Positions 8,082 to 18,296 are shown, counted from the stretch's first letter. The stretch is 64,000 nucleotides of DNA from an uncultured Lachnospiraceae bacterium (GCA_910585345.1 CAJUDS010000011.1:1-64000); one strand, 5' to 3'. The notes: generated by a model from the sequence alone, not told the origin. Numbers and translations are program-made.

Positions 8082-10187
8082 TTATTGTATACCCTTTTCC
8101 ATATATACTGCCACCGCTTTCATATCTTCCGATATTAAAAGATGTAATGCTCCGTCCTGAAACCATACCTTTTCTTCCTCATAAGAGTAAATATCACAGA
8201 CAGTGTATTTGTCTGAAACAGGTATCGATACCTCCATGCCTGCCGCACCGTGAAACCCATGAAACAATGCAAATGCTTTTCCATCCGTACTTATACGCAG
8301 GATTCCCTGCCAACCCTGAGGATGTCTGTAGCTTGTGATTTCCGTTCCATATCTTGTCGTATAGCCTTTCTTTATAATAGATGATATTTTTCTGTAAAAT
8401 CCCATTCCAGCTTCAATAACCTTCCATTGTATTTCGGAAAGTTCCCATACATCGCCAGAAATACACATTCTTCCCAGAAAAGTATTTGCCACAGAATATG
8501 CAATCCGTTTCAGTGAATCTGCCTTCCTGATGACAGCCCATATCTGACTCTGTCTCGGCAGTATTGCACGATGTAAGTTAGCAGCTATAATCGGAATTTC
8601 ATCACACTCATGGGCATCCGAAAAAGAAGCCATACTGCACTCCGCCATCATCAGAGGCTCTAATTTATGTCCACCGGAAGCACAGTTTTCCAGAATAATA
8701 CCCGGTATCTCCTTTTTGACCTTACGGATAAACTCCAGGGAAGCCGCCATATTTTGGCGTAGTCCTTCCCCAAGACTTTCCGCCCCGTCACATCCGATAC
8801 CAATCGTATCATTATAATCCATCTTCATATACTCAAAACCGTACTTTTTTAAAGTTCCGATTACTTTTTCTGTCAGGTATTTTTGTACCCATGGCTGCCG
8901 CATATCCCAGAAACGCCGCATCGTCGTCGTGAGGACAGCCCCGTCCCGCTTCAGCAAATGTTCCGTTTTCTGATAAGCATCCGCCTCACACCCTACATTG
9001 TCGATTTCAAACCATATTCCCGGCTTCATACCGCTTTCTTTAATCAAATCCACTGTTTTTTGTAACCCTTCCGGAAATAATTTTTCGGAAACTTTATAAT
9101 CCCCCATCGCCACATCCCACGGCACACCTTCCTGTTTATACCATCCGCAGTCAATTACAAAATAAGAGAATCCTCTTCCTTTGATCGTATCAACAATCTT
9201 ACTGATATTTTCATGAGACGGGCACCCCCATGTAGTACAATACTCATTATAGATAATCGGCAGCGTCTGCTCACTCTCCGGGCCTGCGTTCACATCGTTT
9301 TCCAGTGCGCCGGTCAGTCTCTGAAAGATCGGCTCTATGCTCTCATTATGGCACACAGATAAGATTGCCCAGGGAGTGGAAAAACTTTCTCCCGGCCCGA
9401 CATCTTTCATCCAATGTCCAAACTCCCGGTCTGCCAGTCCGCCGGAGATCTGTATATTATCCCCGCGCCTGTATATTTCCATCTGCCATGAAGCATTGTG
9501 CGCAATCTGCGCTCCCCAGAAAATATGATTTTTACAGTCTTCTACTATAAGGCATGGAAAATAACGGTTCACAGGCATCGAACCCGCCTGACCATATCGT
9601 TCTGACCGCACCGCATGACCCGCCCATGACGGCTCCAGCTGCAATTGCTCCAGAGTCTTTGTTTCCAGCCTGCCCTCCATACTCCAAACGCTGCGCAGTC
9701 TGTGCACTTTTATTGTATCATGTCCATCTCCCTCCATATACGGCGATATTTTGCCAAGCGAAAAACTTGATAAAAGTTCCAGTTTTGCGTTCTCTTTTCC
9801 GTCGTTAAAAAATGTGCACCGGCTCCGGACAGCTTTTTCCCCTTCCGTATAGGACAATTGATGCATAATTTTATAGTTCCGCTTATCCTGCAGTACAGTG
9901 CGGATATCTGTCCGCCCTTCCTTTATGGACATATCCTGGCTTACATAACAAAACCCCTCTGCAGTTTTACTCTGGCGCATTGTAGCGCCTCCTGCATAAC
10001 CGCCTGGATAAACATCGCCGGCTATTTTTATCTGCGCCAAAGTGTCCGCATATGGTTTTTCCCGATTCTGCTCTCTGTATTCCATCCCCGTCGGCAATAG
10101 TACCAGCTCCGGATTTTTGGTGTTATCATCCAGCACATAAATGGCCTGTATGTCGCCAAGTATGTAAGTATTTATTATCTCTGACAT
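8082..10187 (-). CDS. Alpha-galactosidase, glycoside hydrolase family 36
   Basis: A 701-residue enzyme, full length for GH36, with no signal peptide, so cytoplasmic. An N-terminal beta-sandwich is followed by a (beta/alpha)8 barrel (about 310-610). The nucleophile is probably D457 in K-M-D-Y-N-D, the E-N-C-A-S-G-G loop is at 500-506 and the acid/base probably D524 in F-S-D-A-H-E; V-I-D-C-G-W-Y at 343-349 is a further family segment. It would release galactose from raffinose-type sugars. It is the last gene of the permease operon, seven bases after the MalG-type permease, which points to imported oligosaccharides as substrate. Specificity for alpha-galactose rather than alpha-N-acetylgalactosamine is inferred. 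Confidence 0.9.
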   Translation of the reverse strand: MSEIINTYILGDIQAIYVLDDNTKNPELVLLPTGMEYREQNREKPYADTLAQIKIAGDVYPGGYAGGATMRQSKTAEGFCYVSQDMSIKEGRTDIRTVLQDKRNYKIMHQLSYTEGEKAVRSRCTFFNDGKENAKLELLSSFSLGKISPYMEGDGHDTIKVHRLRSVWSMEGRLETKTLEQLQLEPSWAGHAVRSERYGQAGSMPVNRYFPCLIVEDCKNHIFWGAQIAHNASWQMEIYRRGDNIQISGGLADREFGHWMKDVGPGESFSTPWAILSVCHNESIEPIFQRLTGALENDVNAGPESEQTLPIIYNEYCTTWGCPSHENISKIVDTIKGRGFSYFVIDCGWYKQEGVPWDVAMGDYKVSEKLFPEGLQKTVDLIKESGMKPGIWFEIDNVGCEADAYQKTEHLLKRDGAVLTTTMRRFWDMRQPWVQKYLTEKVIGTLKKYGFEYMKMDYNDTIGIGCDGAESLGEGLRQNMAASLEFIRKVKKEIPGIILENCASGGHKLEPLMMAECSMASFSDAHECDEIPIIAANLHRAILPRQSQIWAVIRKADSLKRIAYSVANTFLGRMCISGDVWELSEIQWKVIEAGMGFYRKISSIIKKGYTTRYGTEITSYRHPQGWQGILRISTDGKAFALFHGFHGAAGMEVSIPVSDKYTVCDIYSYEEEKVWFQDGALHLLISEDMKAVAVYMEKGIQ

Positions 10188-10194
10188 ATCTCTT

Positions 10195-11067
10195 CTATCC
10201 TTTCACCGCGCCTACCGTCATACCTTTAATAAAATACTTTTGCAGACACATAAATAATATGGCAATGGGCAGCACTGAAATAACAATAGCCGCCATAGCT
10301 GTAGTATAGTCGCTTGTCTGTGCGGAAAACAATGACTGTATCGCTACTGTGAGCGTCTTCAAATTCTTTTTGCTCACATACAGACTGGCCAGCAGATAAT
10401 CGTTCCATATTTGAAATGCCTGCATAATAACCAGCGTTGCCATTGCCGGTTTCAACAGCGGCATAACTACGGTAAAGTAAGTCCGCAGCACAGAACAACC
10501 GTCGATTCTTGCCGCTTCCTCTAATTCTATCGGCACAGTCGACATAAAACTTGTCATCAAAAACACCCCGAATGAAATTCCCGTTGCCACATACATAAAA
10601 ATAATACCATATCTTGTATTCGTCAGATTCAGTTTATAGCCGATAATATAAATCGGCAGGAACAATGCCTGATAGGGAATCAGGATACCCACAATAAAAT
10701 ACACATAGCAGAATTTGAAAAACTTTGCCCTGCACCTGGCAATCGCCCATGCCGTCGTCCCGCACAAAAGCGCCAGGATCACAACGCTGATCGTTGTGTA
10801 TAACAATGTATTGGTAAAAGTGGTGGCCAGATTCAGCTTTTCAAAAGCCTTTCTGTAATTATCAAGCTGAAGGGACGCCGGCAGAGAGAGCGGGCTGGTC
10901 AGATATAGCTCCTTTTTCGTTTTAAAAGAATAATTAATAATTATTAAAATCGGCGCAATATACAACACTGCCATTACAGACATAATGATCTGTACAATGA
11001 ATGTCGATTTTGTGTAAGGCTGAGAGGAAGTTTCTTCCTTTTGTTTTTTCTTGCCAAAAGCCATCAT
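10195..11067 (-). CDS. Carbohydrate ABC transporter permease, MalG type
   Basis: A 290-residue inner membrane permease with six predicted helices. The cytoplasmic coupling loop E-A-A-R-I-D-G-C-S (about residues 184-192) is the EAA motif that docks on the ATPase. Starts in a TAATG overlap with the preceding permease gene. The operon has no ATPase gene, so it presumably uses the shared UgpC/MsmX ATPase encoded at 23512-24621. Partner of the MalF-type permease and the binding protein upstream; substrate likely alpha-galactosides because GH36 follows. Confidence 0.93.
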   Translation of the reverse strand: MMAFGKKKQKEETSSQPYTKSTFIVQIIMSVMAVLYIAPILIIINYSFKTKKELYLTSPLSLPASLQLDNYRKAFEKLNLATTFTNTLLYTTISVVILALLCGTTAWAIARCRAKFFKFCYVYFIVGILIPYQALFLPIYIIGYKLNLTNTRYGIIFMYVATGISFGVFLMTSFMSTVPIELEEAARIDGCSVLRTYFTVVMPLLKPAMATLVIMQAFQIWNDYLLASLYVSKKNLKTLTVAIQSLFSAQTSDYTTAMAAIVISVLPIAILFMCLQKYFIKGMTVGAVKG

Positions 11068-11957
11068 TATTGTTGCACCTCCTTACTTTTTAATCCCTTT
11101 ACCTGGATAAGCGCTACGAGAAGTAGTACAACGACAAGAGAAACCGACATCGCCGAACCATAACCATACTGCCTTCCATTAATCGCTGTAGCATATGTCT
11201 GATAAATGACCGAAGTGGACGCTCTGCCCGGCCCTCCTTTCGTGGACGATACGAGTAAATCATACACTTTCAGGGAACCTGTGGTAATCCCTACAACACA
11301 TATCGTAATGGCTGGCGCCAGCATCGGTATCGTCACATTGATAAAACGCGACCATGCGCCTGCGCCATCCACTTTGGCTGCCTCATGGAGTTCTGACGGA
11401 ATAGACTGAAGCCCCGCCAGATAAATCAGCATCCAATATCCTACCCACTGCCAATTATTGGCAATCAGCAGTCCGCTTAACACCGTCTTCCCATCCCCAA
11501 ACAGTAAAAAGTTGAAACTTGTTCCCAACAGATCATTCAGCGCCGGCAATACATTGGAAAACATTTTCAGCCATACAAAACCTACGATAAGCGCACTGAT
11601 CAAACAAGGAACGAAAAATGCCGTCCGGTATATTTTTTGTGCCTTAATGCCGCTGTCCAGCGCTACTGCAAAGGTAAGCGCCAGTACATTCTGAATGATC
11701 GTATTGCCGATCGTAAATTTGATTGTAAACCACCATGCCGCCCTAAAATCAGAATCTTTTATCAGATCAATGTAATTCTTAAGTCCGACAAACGGCTTTT
11801 CCGCCGTCATGCCGTCCCAGCTTGTAAAAGAATAGCGAAACGCCAGCAACAGCGGAATAATTAAACCTATCGTAAATATAATCAAGCCCGGCAGTACCAG
11901 GAGCAGATATTGCTTTTCCATGCTTTTTTCCATGGTGTTTCTATTCTTACTTTTCAT
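11067..11957 (-). CDS. Sugar ABC transporter permease, MalF type
   Basis: A 296-residue permease with six predicted helices and the EAA loop E-A-A-K-V-D-G-A-G at about residues 204-212. The short cytoplasmic N-terminus (K-S-K-N-R-N) precedes the first helix. GGAGGCAAT places the start codon. It is separated from the binding protein gene by a terminator-like hairpin and overlaps the MalG-type permease gene. Heterodimer partner of that protein. Confidence 0.93.
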   Translation of the reverse strand: MKSKNRNTMEKSMEKQYLLLVLPGLIIFTIGLIIPLLLAFRYSFTSWDGMTAEKPFVGLKNYIDLIKDSDFRAAWWFTIKFTIGNTIIQNVLALTFAVALDSGIKAQKIYRTAFFVPCLISALIVGFVWLKMFSNVLPALNDLLGTSFNFLLFGDGKTVLSGLLIANNWQWVGYWMLIYLAGLQSIPSELHEAAKVDGAGAWSRFINVTIPMLAPAITICVVGITTGSLKVYDLLVSSTKGGPGRASTSVIYQTYATAINGRQYGYGSAMSVSLVVVLLLVALIQVKGLKSKEVQQ

Positions 11958-11976
11958 ATTGCCTCCTGTAATATTT

Positions 11977-12011
11977 AAAAAAAGAGCCGCTGCGACTTTG
12001 CAGCAGCTCTT
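11977..12011 (-). terminator. Partial terminator between binding protein and permeases
   Basis: AAGAGCTGCTGC and GCAGCGGCTCTT form a 12-pair stem with a 6-base loop followed by a run of T on the minus strand. Its place between binding protein and permease genes fits the usual higher expression of the binding protein. Confidence 0.85.
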
Positions 12012-12035
12012 CCCACTATTTCATTATTCCCCTGT

Positions 12036-13379
12036 TTAATTTGCACTGCTTGCATCAACTCTTGCGTCAGATGCCGCTAATGCGTCTTCAAAAGTCGCAT
12101 CTCCCTGAAGCCATGCCACAATATCCTTCGCGTTTTCTTCCTGGAAACCGCCCCATACCAACTGATTGTTTCCTAATGTTACATCCACGATCATTCCGTC
12201 TGCCGCATACTTATCAATATCTGTCTGGCTGGGATTTGCAAAAGTAGGACTTACATCCTTTAACATTGAAGCCGTTTTCGTATAATCATAAATTTCCACT
12301 GCCAAATCCTTATTACCGGTGAGCACATCCAGCACACAGTTGATCGCATCCTGATGCTCGCTTGCCGAGCTTGTCATAACCGTGATATTCGGTTCAAAGA
12401 TCAGCTTGGAATCGCCGCTCTGGTTCGGGAACGGGAAAATGCCAAAATCAAAACTTTCGTCAATGTCAAGGAAGTTTTGAATTGACCAGGAACCGGAAAC
12501 CTTCATCGCTGCCTCTCCCATTACCATCTTTGCATCGCAGTCTGTCTGCTCTGTGGAAAATGTCTCAGGATAAGTATTATCAAAAATCAGTTTATTGTAC
12601 TGATATGCTGTCTGTACCATTGGGTCGTCTGAGAAAGATACCTCCCCCGCACGGAATTTGTCACCCCACTGTGCGTCGTTATTGAATACATCGTTCATCA
12701 TAAACTGCATTGTCACATTACCGATAGACCATGTATCTACCATATGACTCGCAAACGGCGTAATTCCCTTGGCATTGCAGTCATCGATGATAGCCTGTAA
12801 TTCTTCCTGTGTTTTAGGCACTTCCCAGCCATTTTCCGCAAACATTGCTTTATTGTAGTAAACACCCTGATATAGTGCATTGTATACAAGACCATATGTC
12901 TTCCCGTCAATGGTTACGTTCGTTTTTGCCGCATCCAGCCCTCTGTCAAGATATGTGCTGTCGATTTCTCCAAGAATGCCCTGCGGTGCATAAGTTGCTA
13001 CGTCCTGTGCCTTACCGATCATAATATCCGGAAGCCCGGACTGCATATATTGCTGCATTTTAGGCTGGAAATCATTTCCCCAGTCTACGCATTCCCATTC
13101 AAGTGTGATATTGGGATACTGCTCTGCCAAAGCTTCATCGATCATATCCTCAATACCTGCGTCCGTTGTGGACTGTCCTGCCAACACGGTCAGCGTAACC
13201 TTCTCGTCTGTGTTTGCCGTTTCCGAACCTGCGCTTTCCTCTCCCGCATTCTCCGCTTCCTGGTTTGCCGCAGGCTGTGTGGGGCTTTCCGCCGCAGGCT
13301 GTCCGTCGCCGCCACATCCCACAAGCACGGTCGCTACCATGGCAGCGCTCAAAATCATACTGATCCATTTTTTCTTCAT
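12036..13379 (-). CDS. Extracellular sugar-binding lipoprotein (family 1), copy 2
   Basis: A 447-residue substrate-binding lipoprotein. A 21-residue signal ends in a lipobox, L-V-G-C, so the mature protein is anchored by Cys-22; an Ala/Glu-rich linker (residues about 25-60) follows. The binding domain starts with T-V-L-A-G-Q-S-T-T-D-A-G. It is the first gene of the binding protein-MalF-MalG-GH36 operon and is paralogous over its whole length to the protein encoded just upstream at 13530-14810. Likely ligand: alpha-galactosides. Confidence 0.92.
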   Translation of the reverse strand: MKKKWISMILSAAMVATVLVGCGGDGQPAAESPTQPAANQEAENAGEESAGSETANTDEKVTLTVLAGQSTTDAGIEDMIDEALAEQYPNITLEWECVDWGNDFQPKMQQYMQSGLPDIMIGKAQDVATYAPQGILGEIDSTYLDRGLDAAKTNVTIDGKTYGLVYNALYQGVYYNKAMFAENGWEVPKTQEELQAIIDDCNAKGITPFASHMVDTWSIGNVTMQFMMNDVFNNDAQWGDKFRAGEVSFSDDPMVQTAYQYNKLIFDNTYPETFSTEQTDCDAKMVMGEAAMKVSGSWSIQNFLDIDESFDFGIFPFPNQSGDSKLIFEPNITVMTSSASEHQDAINCVLDVLTGNKDLAVEIYDYTKTASMLKDVSPTFANPSQTDIDKYAADGMIVDVTLGNNQLVWGGFQEENAKDIVAWLQGDATFEDALAASDARVDASSAN

Positions 13380-13477
13380 AATCCTTCTCCCTTCATTTTT
13401 TTATATGGATATTTTGAAAATAATAATTCTAGGATCAGTGTACTCTTTTTTCTTCACGCTCAACTAGGACATATTTG

Positions 13478-13520
13478 AAAAAAACAGTTGCACTTTCTTG
13501 TGGAAAATGCAACTGTTTTA
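13478..13520 (-). terminator. Terminator after binding protein copy 1
   Basis: AAAACAGTTGCA and TGCAACTGTTTT form a 12-pair stem followed by seven T on minus. It separates the kinase-regulator-binding protein unit from the transporter operon. Confidence 0.9.
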
Positions 13521-13529
13521 CTTCTGTTC

Positions 13530-14810
13530 TCAACTGCTGTCCCTGTTTTGATCCGCATAACGAAGCACATCTTCCAGACTCTGCTCTCCGCTCAGCCATT
13601 TGTTGGTTTCCTCAGCCACAAGATTTTGAAAGCTCCACACCAACTGCCCGTTTCCCCGGGCCGCATCCGTTATCCTCCCCTCTTCTTCAAATCGTTCCAC
13701 GTCCTGCTGTATACTGCTCCGGTAATTGATCTGCATCCCTTCCACTACCGGATAGGTCTGGGTAAATCCAAGGATCTCCTGCATTAATTTCTCGTTTTTC
13801 AAAAGCTCTCTCAATATTTCCTCCACCTGCTCTTTATGCGAAGACCCTTTTCCTATCATAAAAGTCATATTTGTCTCTTTAATCAAATTAGAATCGCCTG
13901 TCAAATTGGGATAGGGAAAAATCCCATAGCCTCCGCCTTCCTCCGCATACTGTTCGAATGCCTGCAGTGACCACGAGCCTGTCAGGTACATGGCGGCCCC
14001 GCCTTCCGCAAATCTTTTATCACATTCATATTGATCTATCATCATCGCATCCGCAAACGAATGGGACAGCACATATTCGTTTTGTTGAAAGCATTTCTGT
14101 ATGACCGGATTTTTTGCGAATCCAACCTTTTCCTCTCGAAACTGCCCGCCCCAATCCTCTTCTTTTTGAAATACATCCCCAATCAGAAACTGCATTGTTG
14201 TATTTCCTACATTCCATGTTTCCTGAAAGTGAGACGCAAACGGAATGATGTTTTCACTTTCCAGTTTGTCCACGATTTCGTTCAGTTCCTGACGGGTTTT
14301 CGGTACGCATAATCCGTATTGTTCAAATATTTTTTTATTATATAAGACACCCTGATACCATGCATTATAAGGCAGCCCATACATTGTCCCATCAATGGAT
14401 ACACTCTTTCTCACATCCTCATCGATCCGCTCCATACCCTCTATGTAAATTGGTTCAATAACTCCATTTCTGCCATAGGGAACTGCATCCTGCGCTTTGC
14501 CAATAATCAAATCCGGTATATCTCCCGCCGCTGCTTTTCCCTGCATTTGTGAGTTAAAACTATCTCCCCAGTCAACACATTCCCACTCCAGTTTGAGATT
14601 CGGATACTTTTCGGCGGCCATTTCATTGATCATATCTTCGATTCCCGCGTCGCTGGTAGATTGTCCTGCCAATACGCTGATCACAATTTCGGAGTCAACC
14701 TTACTTACAAGCGCCTGTCCATTCTCCACTGTTCCCGGGTGCGTGCACCCCGTTGCACACACTGCCACACAAACTCCCGCTGTTGCGACAGTAAAAATAT
14801 TTTTTTTCAT
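13530..14810 (-). CDS. Extracellular sugar-binding lipoprotein (family 1), copy 1
   Basis: About 426 residues from the ATG at 14810, chosen because the signal peptide (K-K-N-I-F-T-V-A-T-A-G) then starts correctly and AAGGAG lies upstream; earlier in-frame ATGs overlap the regulator gene stop. The lipobox is C-A-T-G-C. It shares long stretches with the 447-residue protein downstream, for example L-A-G-Q-S-T-x-D-A-G-I-E-D-M, L-E-W-E-C-V-D-W-G and I-P-F-A-S-H. It has no permeases of its own and is in one unit with the YesM/YesN pair, which suggests either a second receptor for the same permeases or a sensing partner of the kinase (inference). Confidence 0.9.
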   Translation of the reverse strand: MKKNIFTVATAGVCVAVCATGCTHPGTVENGQALVSKVDSEIVISVLAGQSTSDAGIEDMINEMAAEKYPNLKLEWECVDWGDSFNSQMQGKAAAGDIPDLIIGKAQDAVPYGRNGVIEPIYIEGMERIDEDVRKSVSIDGTMYGLPYNAWYQGVLYNKKIFEQYGLCVPKTRQELNEIVDKLESENIIPFASHFQETWNVGNTTMQFLIGDVFQKEEDWGGQFREEKVGFAKNPVIQKCFQQNEYVLSHSFADAMMIDQYECDKRFAEGGAAMYLTGSWSLQAFEQYAEEGGGYGIFPYPNLTGDSNLIKETNMTFMIGKGSSHKEQVEEILRELLKNEKLMQEILGFTQTYPVVEGMQINYRSSIQQDVERFEEEGRITDAARGNGQLVWSFQNLVAEETNKWLSGEQSLEDVLRYADQNRDSS

Positions 14811-14827
14811 GAACTCTTTTTGCTCCT

Positions 14828-16417
14828 TCATACGCATTCAGCCCGAAAATCCCTAGGGCTCTTTCCTGTTATTTTTTTAAATACTCTGCTGAAATAAGTG
14901 TAATCGTCATAACCGGTCAGAAATGCAATCTCGGTTAAATTGATATTTTTGTCTGTCATATACACCCTGGCTTTTTCAACTCTCTTTTCTGCAATATACA
15001 TCATCAGATTCTTTCCTGTTTCCTGCTTAAACATTCTCGAAAAATAAGAACTCTCTACGCAATATCTTTCAGAGAGTGAAACAAGCGTAAGCTCTTCAAA
15101 ATAATTTTTGTCAATATATTCGGCGGCCTGTTTTACAATTTCCTTTGTGCTCCCGCCAATATCGCTTTTTAACTCTGCAATCGCATTGTCCACCATTTCC
15201 ATTTCTACTTCACACAGCAAATGGCTGTCCAGCCTTTCCACAATCTTGTCGGCCAATTCAACCAGACTGTCCATTTCCTGGACCAACTCTGAGTCACCCT
15301 TTTGCAAAATATAATCCAGCAAGAGATTACTGATACGTTTCACGGTCTGCTTTACTTCGAGATACTCCCACTTTTCAGCTGCGCAATGAGACAATCCGAT
15401 TCCTTCCAGGATCAGTTCTTTCAGTGTCCTGCTGTTTCCACATTTTAACATTGCTCTTATCTGCATTTCCATTTCCTGGCTGATACGGTTTTTTACCTTT
15501 CTTCGAAGACTTTTTTCATTCTGCCTGCAAAACATAACCATACTTTCTCTGTTAAAAGGCCTTGTCATCAGTACCGATACGCTTTGCACATAGCCGTTAT
15601 GAATGCTCTCCATCGAATAACTATGTTCGCTAACAGCAATGGTCACAGGACTTTTGCCTTCTTTGGAGAAATTATCCAGTATACGCATTGACATCTTTTT
15701 CTGCTCCGAAAAATCAAGATCGGTAACAATAATAAACTCATTTGATCTGAATACATAATTAAAAATCAATAAGTTTTTAACTTCTGTTATTTGCCTGATG
15801 CGCTTTTTAATATGATAAGATAACAGATTCATATCATAGTGATAATCTTCCATATAATTCTGAAACTCATGTATTTTTACAAGCATGACACTGCATCCTG
15901 CCATATCCTGCTCATTTTCCAGTACAACCGCAGGCATAAAAGGAATCTGCTCTTTTTCCACAAGAAAGCTCAATTCCCTGTCCTGCATCAGGGAAGCGGC
16001 TTTCAGAGTCTGTATCCTGTCTTCCTCCCTTTTCGCAATAATCTCCAAAGCCTGGGAAACAGCATGAATCATATCAATCTTGCTTACAGGCTTCAGCAGA
16101 TAATTAATGGAACCTGCCAGTAAAGTCTCTTTTACATAATTAAAATCATCATAGCCGCTTATAACAAACACAACGATTTCCGGATACTTTTCTCTCACTT
16201 CTTTTACCAGATCCACTCCATTTACAAAAGGCATATTAATATCGGTAATCAAAATATCCGGTGTTTCTTCTCTTATCCGCAGTAGCACTTCTTCTCCATT
16301 TTCTGCAGGTTTCATAAAAATAATATGATACTCATCCCAGTTAATCATGCTTCTGATTTTTTCTCTTGTCCAATACTCATCGTCGGCAATCAACAGTTTA
16401 TAGTTCACTTTCTCCAC
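14828..16417 (-). CDS. YesN-type response regulator with AraC output domain
   Basis: A 529-residue regulator. The receiver domain (1-125) has the acidic pocket D-D-E, phospho-acceptor aspartate in I-L-I-T-D-I-N-M-P and lysine in L-L-K-P-V; a long middle region follows; the last 100 residues form two AraC-type helix-turn-helix units ending in the typical G-Y-D-D-Y-T-Y-F-S-R-V-F-K-K-x-x-G-x-S-P. Start is GTG in a 13-base overlap with the kinase gene, with GAGG seven bases ahead. Probably activates the adjacent alpha-galactoside genes; whether it can still be phosphorylated by its damaged partner kinase is open. Confidence 0.92.
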   Translation of the reverse strand: MEKVNYKLLIADDEYWTREKIRSMINWDEYHIIFMKPAENGEEVLLRIREETPDILITDINMPFVNGVDLVKEVREKYPEIVVFVISGYDDFNYVKETLLAGSINYLLKPVSKIDMIHAVSQALEIIAKREEDRIQTLKAASLMQDRELSFLVEKEQIPFMPAVVLENEQDMAGCSVMLVKIHEFQNYMEDYHYDMNLLSYHIKKRIRQITEVKNLLIFNYVFRSNEFIIVTDLDFSEQKKMSMRILDNFSKEGKSPVTIAVSEHSYSMESIHNGYVQSVSVLMTRPFNRESMVMFCRQNEKSLRRKVKNRISQEMEMQIRAMLKCGNSRTLKELILEGIGLSHCAAEKWEYLEVKQTVKRISNLLLDYILQKGDSELVQEMDSLVELADKIVERLDSHLLCEVEMEMVDNAIAELKSDIGGSTKEIVKQAAEYIDKNYFEELTLVSLSERYCVESSYFSRMFKQETGKNLMMYIAEKRVEKARVYMTDKNINLTEIAFLTGYDDYTYFSRVFKKITGKSPRDFRAECV

Positions 16418-18203
16418 ATCTCTACCTCATCCACTTTCATCGCCGGTACCCGTAGGATCACACATGTACCCTTTTCCGGTTTACTTTCTACATGAATCCC
16501 ATAAGCCTCCCCATACAACATTTTCATCCGTGCATTGATATTATAGATACCGATGGAGTTTCCTGCCTCAACAATATCTTTGTCATTCTCTTCTAATTTC
16601 TTATTAATTTCCGTACTGTCCATTCCTACTCCATTATCTTTCACTAAAATCTCAAGGATGCCTTCTTTTTTTTCTGCAGCGATTTCAATCCTTTTTTCTC
16701 CGTGTTTATTTCTCAGTCCATGGTTAAGAGCGTTTTCTACGAGAGGCTGCAGGGATATCCGCGGAACAGAGTCCTGCAACACGTCTTCTGCAATATGGAA
16801 ATTGTAATTTACCTCTTCCCGCATACGCACATTCATTACAAATATATAATTCTTTAAATGATTGATTTCTTTCGCCACAGTAGAACAGGAATTTTTCATA
16901 TCCAAGCTATACCTGAAAATACCCGACAGCGACTGGCATAGACTGCTTACAATTTCACAATTTTGAATACTGGAAATACTACTCATAGTATCCAGTGTAT
17001 TATAAAGAAAATGAGGGTTAATCTGCGCCTGAAGCGCTTTATATTCCGCTTTGTTCAGCAAAAGCTGATTCTCATATTCCTTGCCGATCAGTCTTTGTAT
17101 CTCATCCAGCATTTCATTAAACTCTCTTCCAAGTTGTCCAATCTCATCATCTTCCAGATAAGCAACGCGCAGATTGGTATTACCGGAACGAATCTTTGTC
17201 ACAGTTTCTGTAAGCTGCTCCAATGGGGTCGTTAAACTCTTTGTAATATACAAGATCGCAACCGTAATGATAACAATCATCAGGATAGCCGTCAGAAGAA
17301 GATTGCGCGTAAGCATTGCCTGATTTTGCCGCAACATTTCCTGTGGCATAATCGAGTAGGCATCCAAATTATATTTTTTCTGAGATACTTGGAAAAGTAC
17401 TTTATTCCTTTCAGAAATATTTTCTATTTCCTCAAGTTTGCCTCTTCGAATGCAATCATCAATCTTCTCATAATAGGAAGCGCTGCCCTTTTCCGGATTT
17501 CCAATAGCATATATCTGCCTGTCTCCCATCGGCTGCAGCCATATATATGCCTGTTCATTAATGACATATTTTTCCATAATCTTCTGCAATACGCCGCTGT
17601 CCACATCGCAGACCACATAACCGACGATGTCGCCTAAATTGGTATTATTATATATTTTGATTTAAATCTGACGATATTTTTTTCACGATACGGGTTATAG
17701 TAACTGGAAATCAGCATATTAACAGCCGGGGAATCGACATATTCCCTGACTTTTTCTCCATTATACATGTCCTCATCCTCATAGATATCTTTCGGATAAT
17801 TATGCTTCGGCGTTACCGCCCTTCTGTACGTACTGATGATTTCGTGATCTGCGTTGTAGACGTAGACAGCCACTACGCCGTCAGAAGTAGAGAAATTTTC
17901 AGTAGCCAGCGTATAGGCACGTCGGTAATGTTCTTCACGCAGTTCACTGCTTTCCATATTCCTGCCAAGATCGTGTATAAATTCCTTGTCATTATAAATT
18001 TCAATCAAACTGCTTTCTATATTTTTAAAAAAAGTGTACAATTCATTCTGCATATTCTCCAACGTATGAAAGCTTTCGTTTTCCGATTGTTCATAAATTA
18101 AAGAAGCTGATGCCCTCTGATACAAAAACGTCTGTATCATTAAGGCTGTCAGTGTGCTGCACAAACACGCAAGCAATATTTTTTCCCGCATTCTCAATTT
18201 CAT
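16405..18203 (-). pseudogene. YesM-type sensor histidine kinase, broken by a frameshift
   Basis: Two reading frames together make one YesM-type kinase of about 600 residues. The first (18203 to 17634) has a membrane helix near its start and most of the extracellular sensor domain, ending in a TAG. The second continues with the expected K-I-Y-N-N-T-N-L-G-D-I-V-G-Y and holds the second membrane helix, HAMP, the His-kinase motif N-P-H-F-L-Y-N-T-L-D and the ATP-binding N-G-V-G-M-D. The frames differ by one base and switch within the AT-rich stretch around 17640-17665. Start at 18203 follows GGAG. A true inactivating mutation or a sequencing error are both possible; the downstream frame shows no other damage. 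Confidence 0.88.
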
Positions 18204-18254
18204 AACGCTACGCTCCTCTATATAAATCCGGCCGTATCTCATGTCACGCAGATA

Positions 18255-18296
18255 TAGAAAAAGGCATTCTTCTGAGAAAGCCTCAAAAGAATACCT
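18255..18296 (-). terminator. Terminator of the SRP RNA gene
   Basis: AGGTATTCTT and AAGAATGCCT form a ten-pair stem (one wobble) followed by TTTTTCT on minus, 15 bases after the end of the RNA. Confidence 0.8.

Noticed and set aside
13150..13368. 72-codon frame inside the binding-protein gene
   Set aside because: Overlaps the real lipoprotein frame in another phase; no independent signal.
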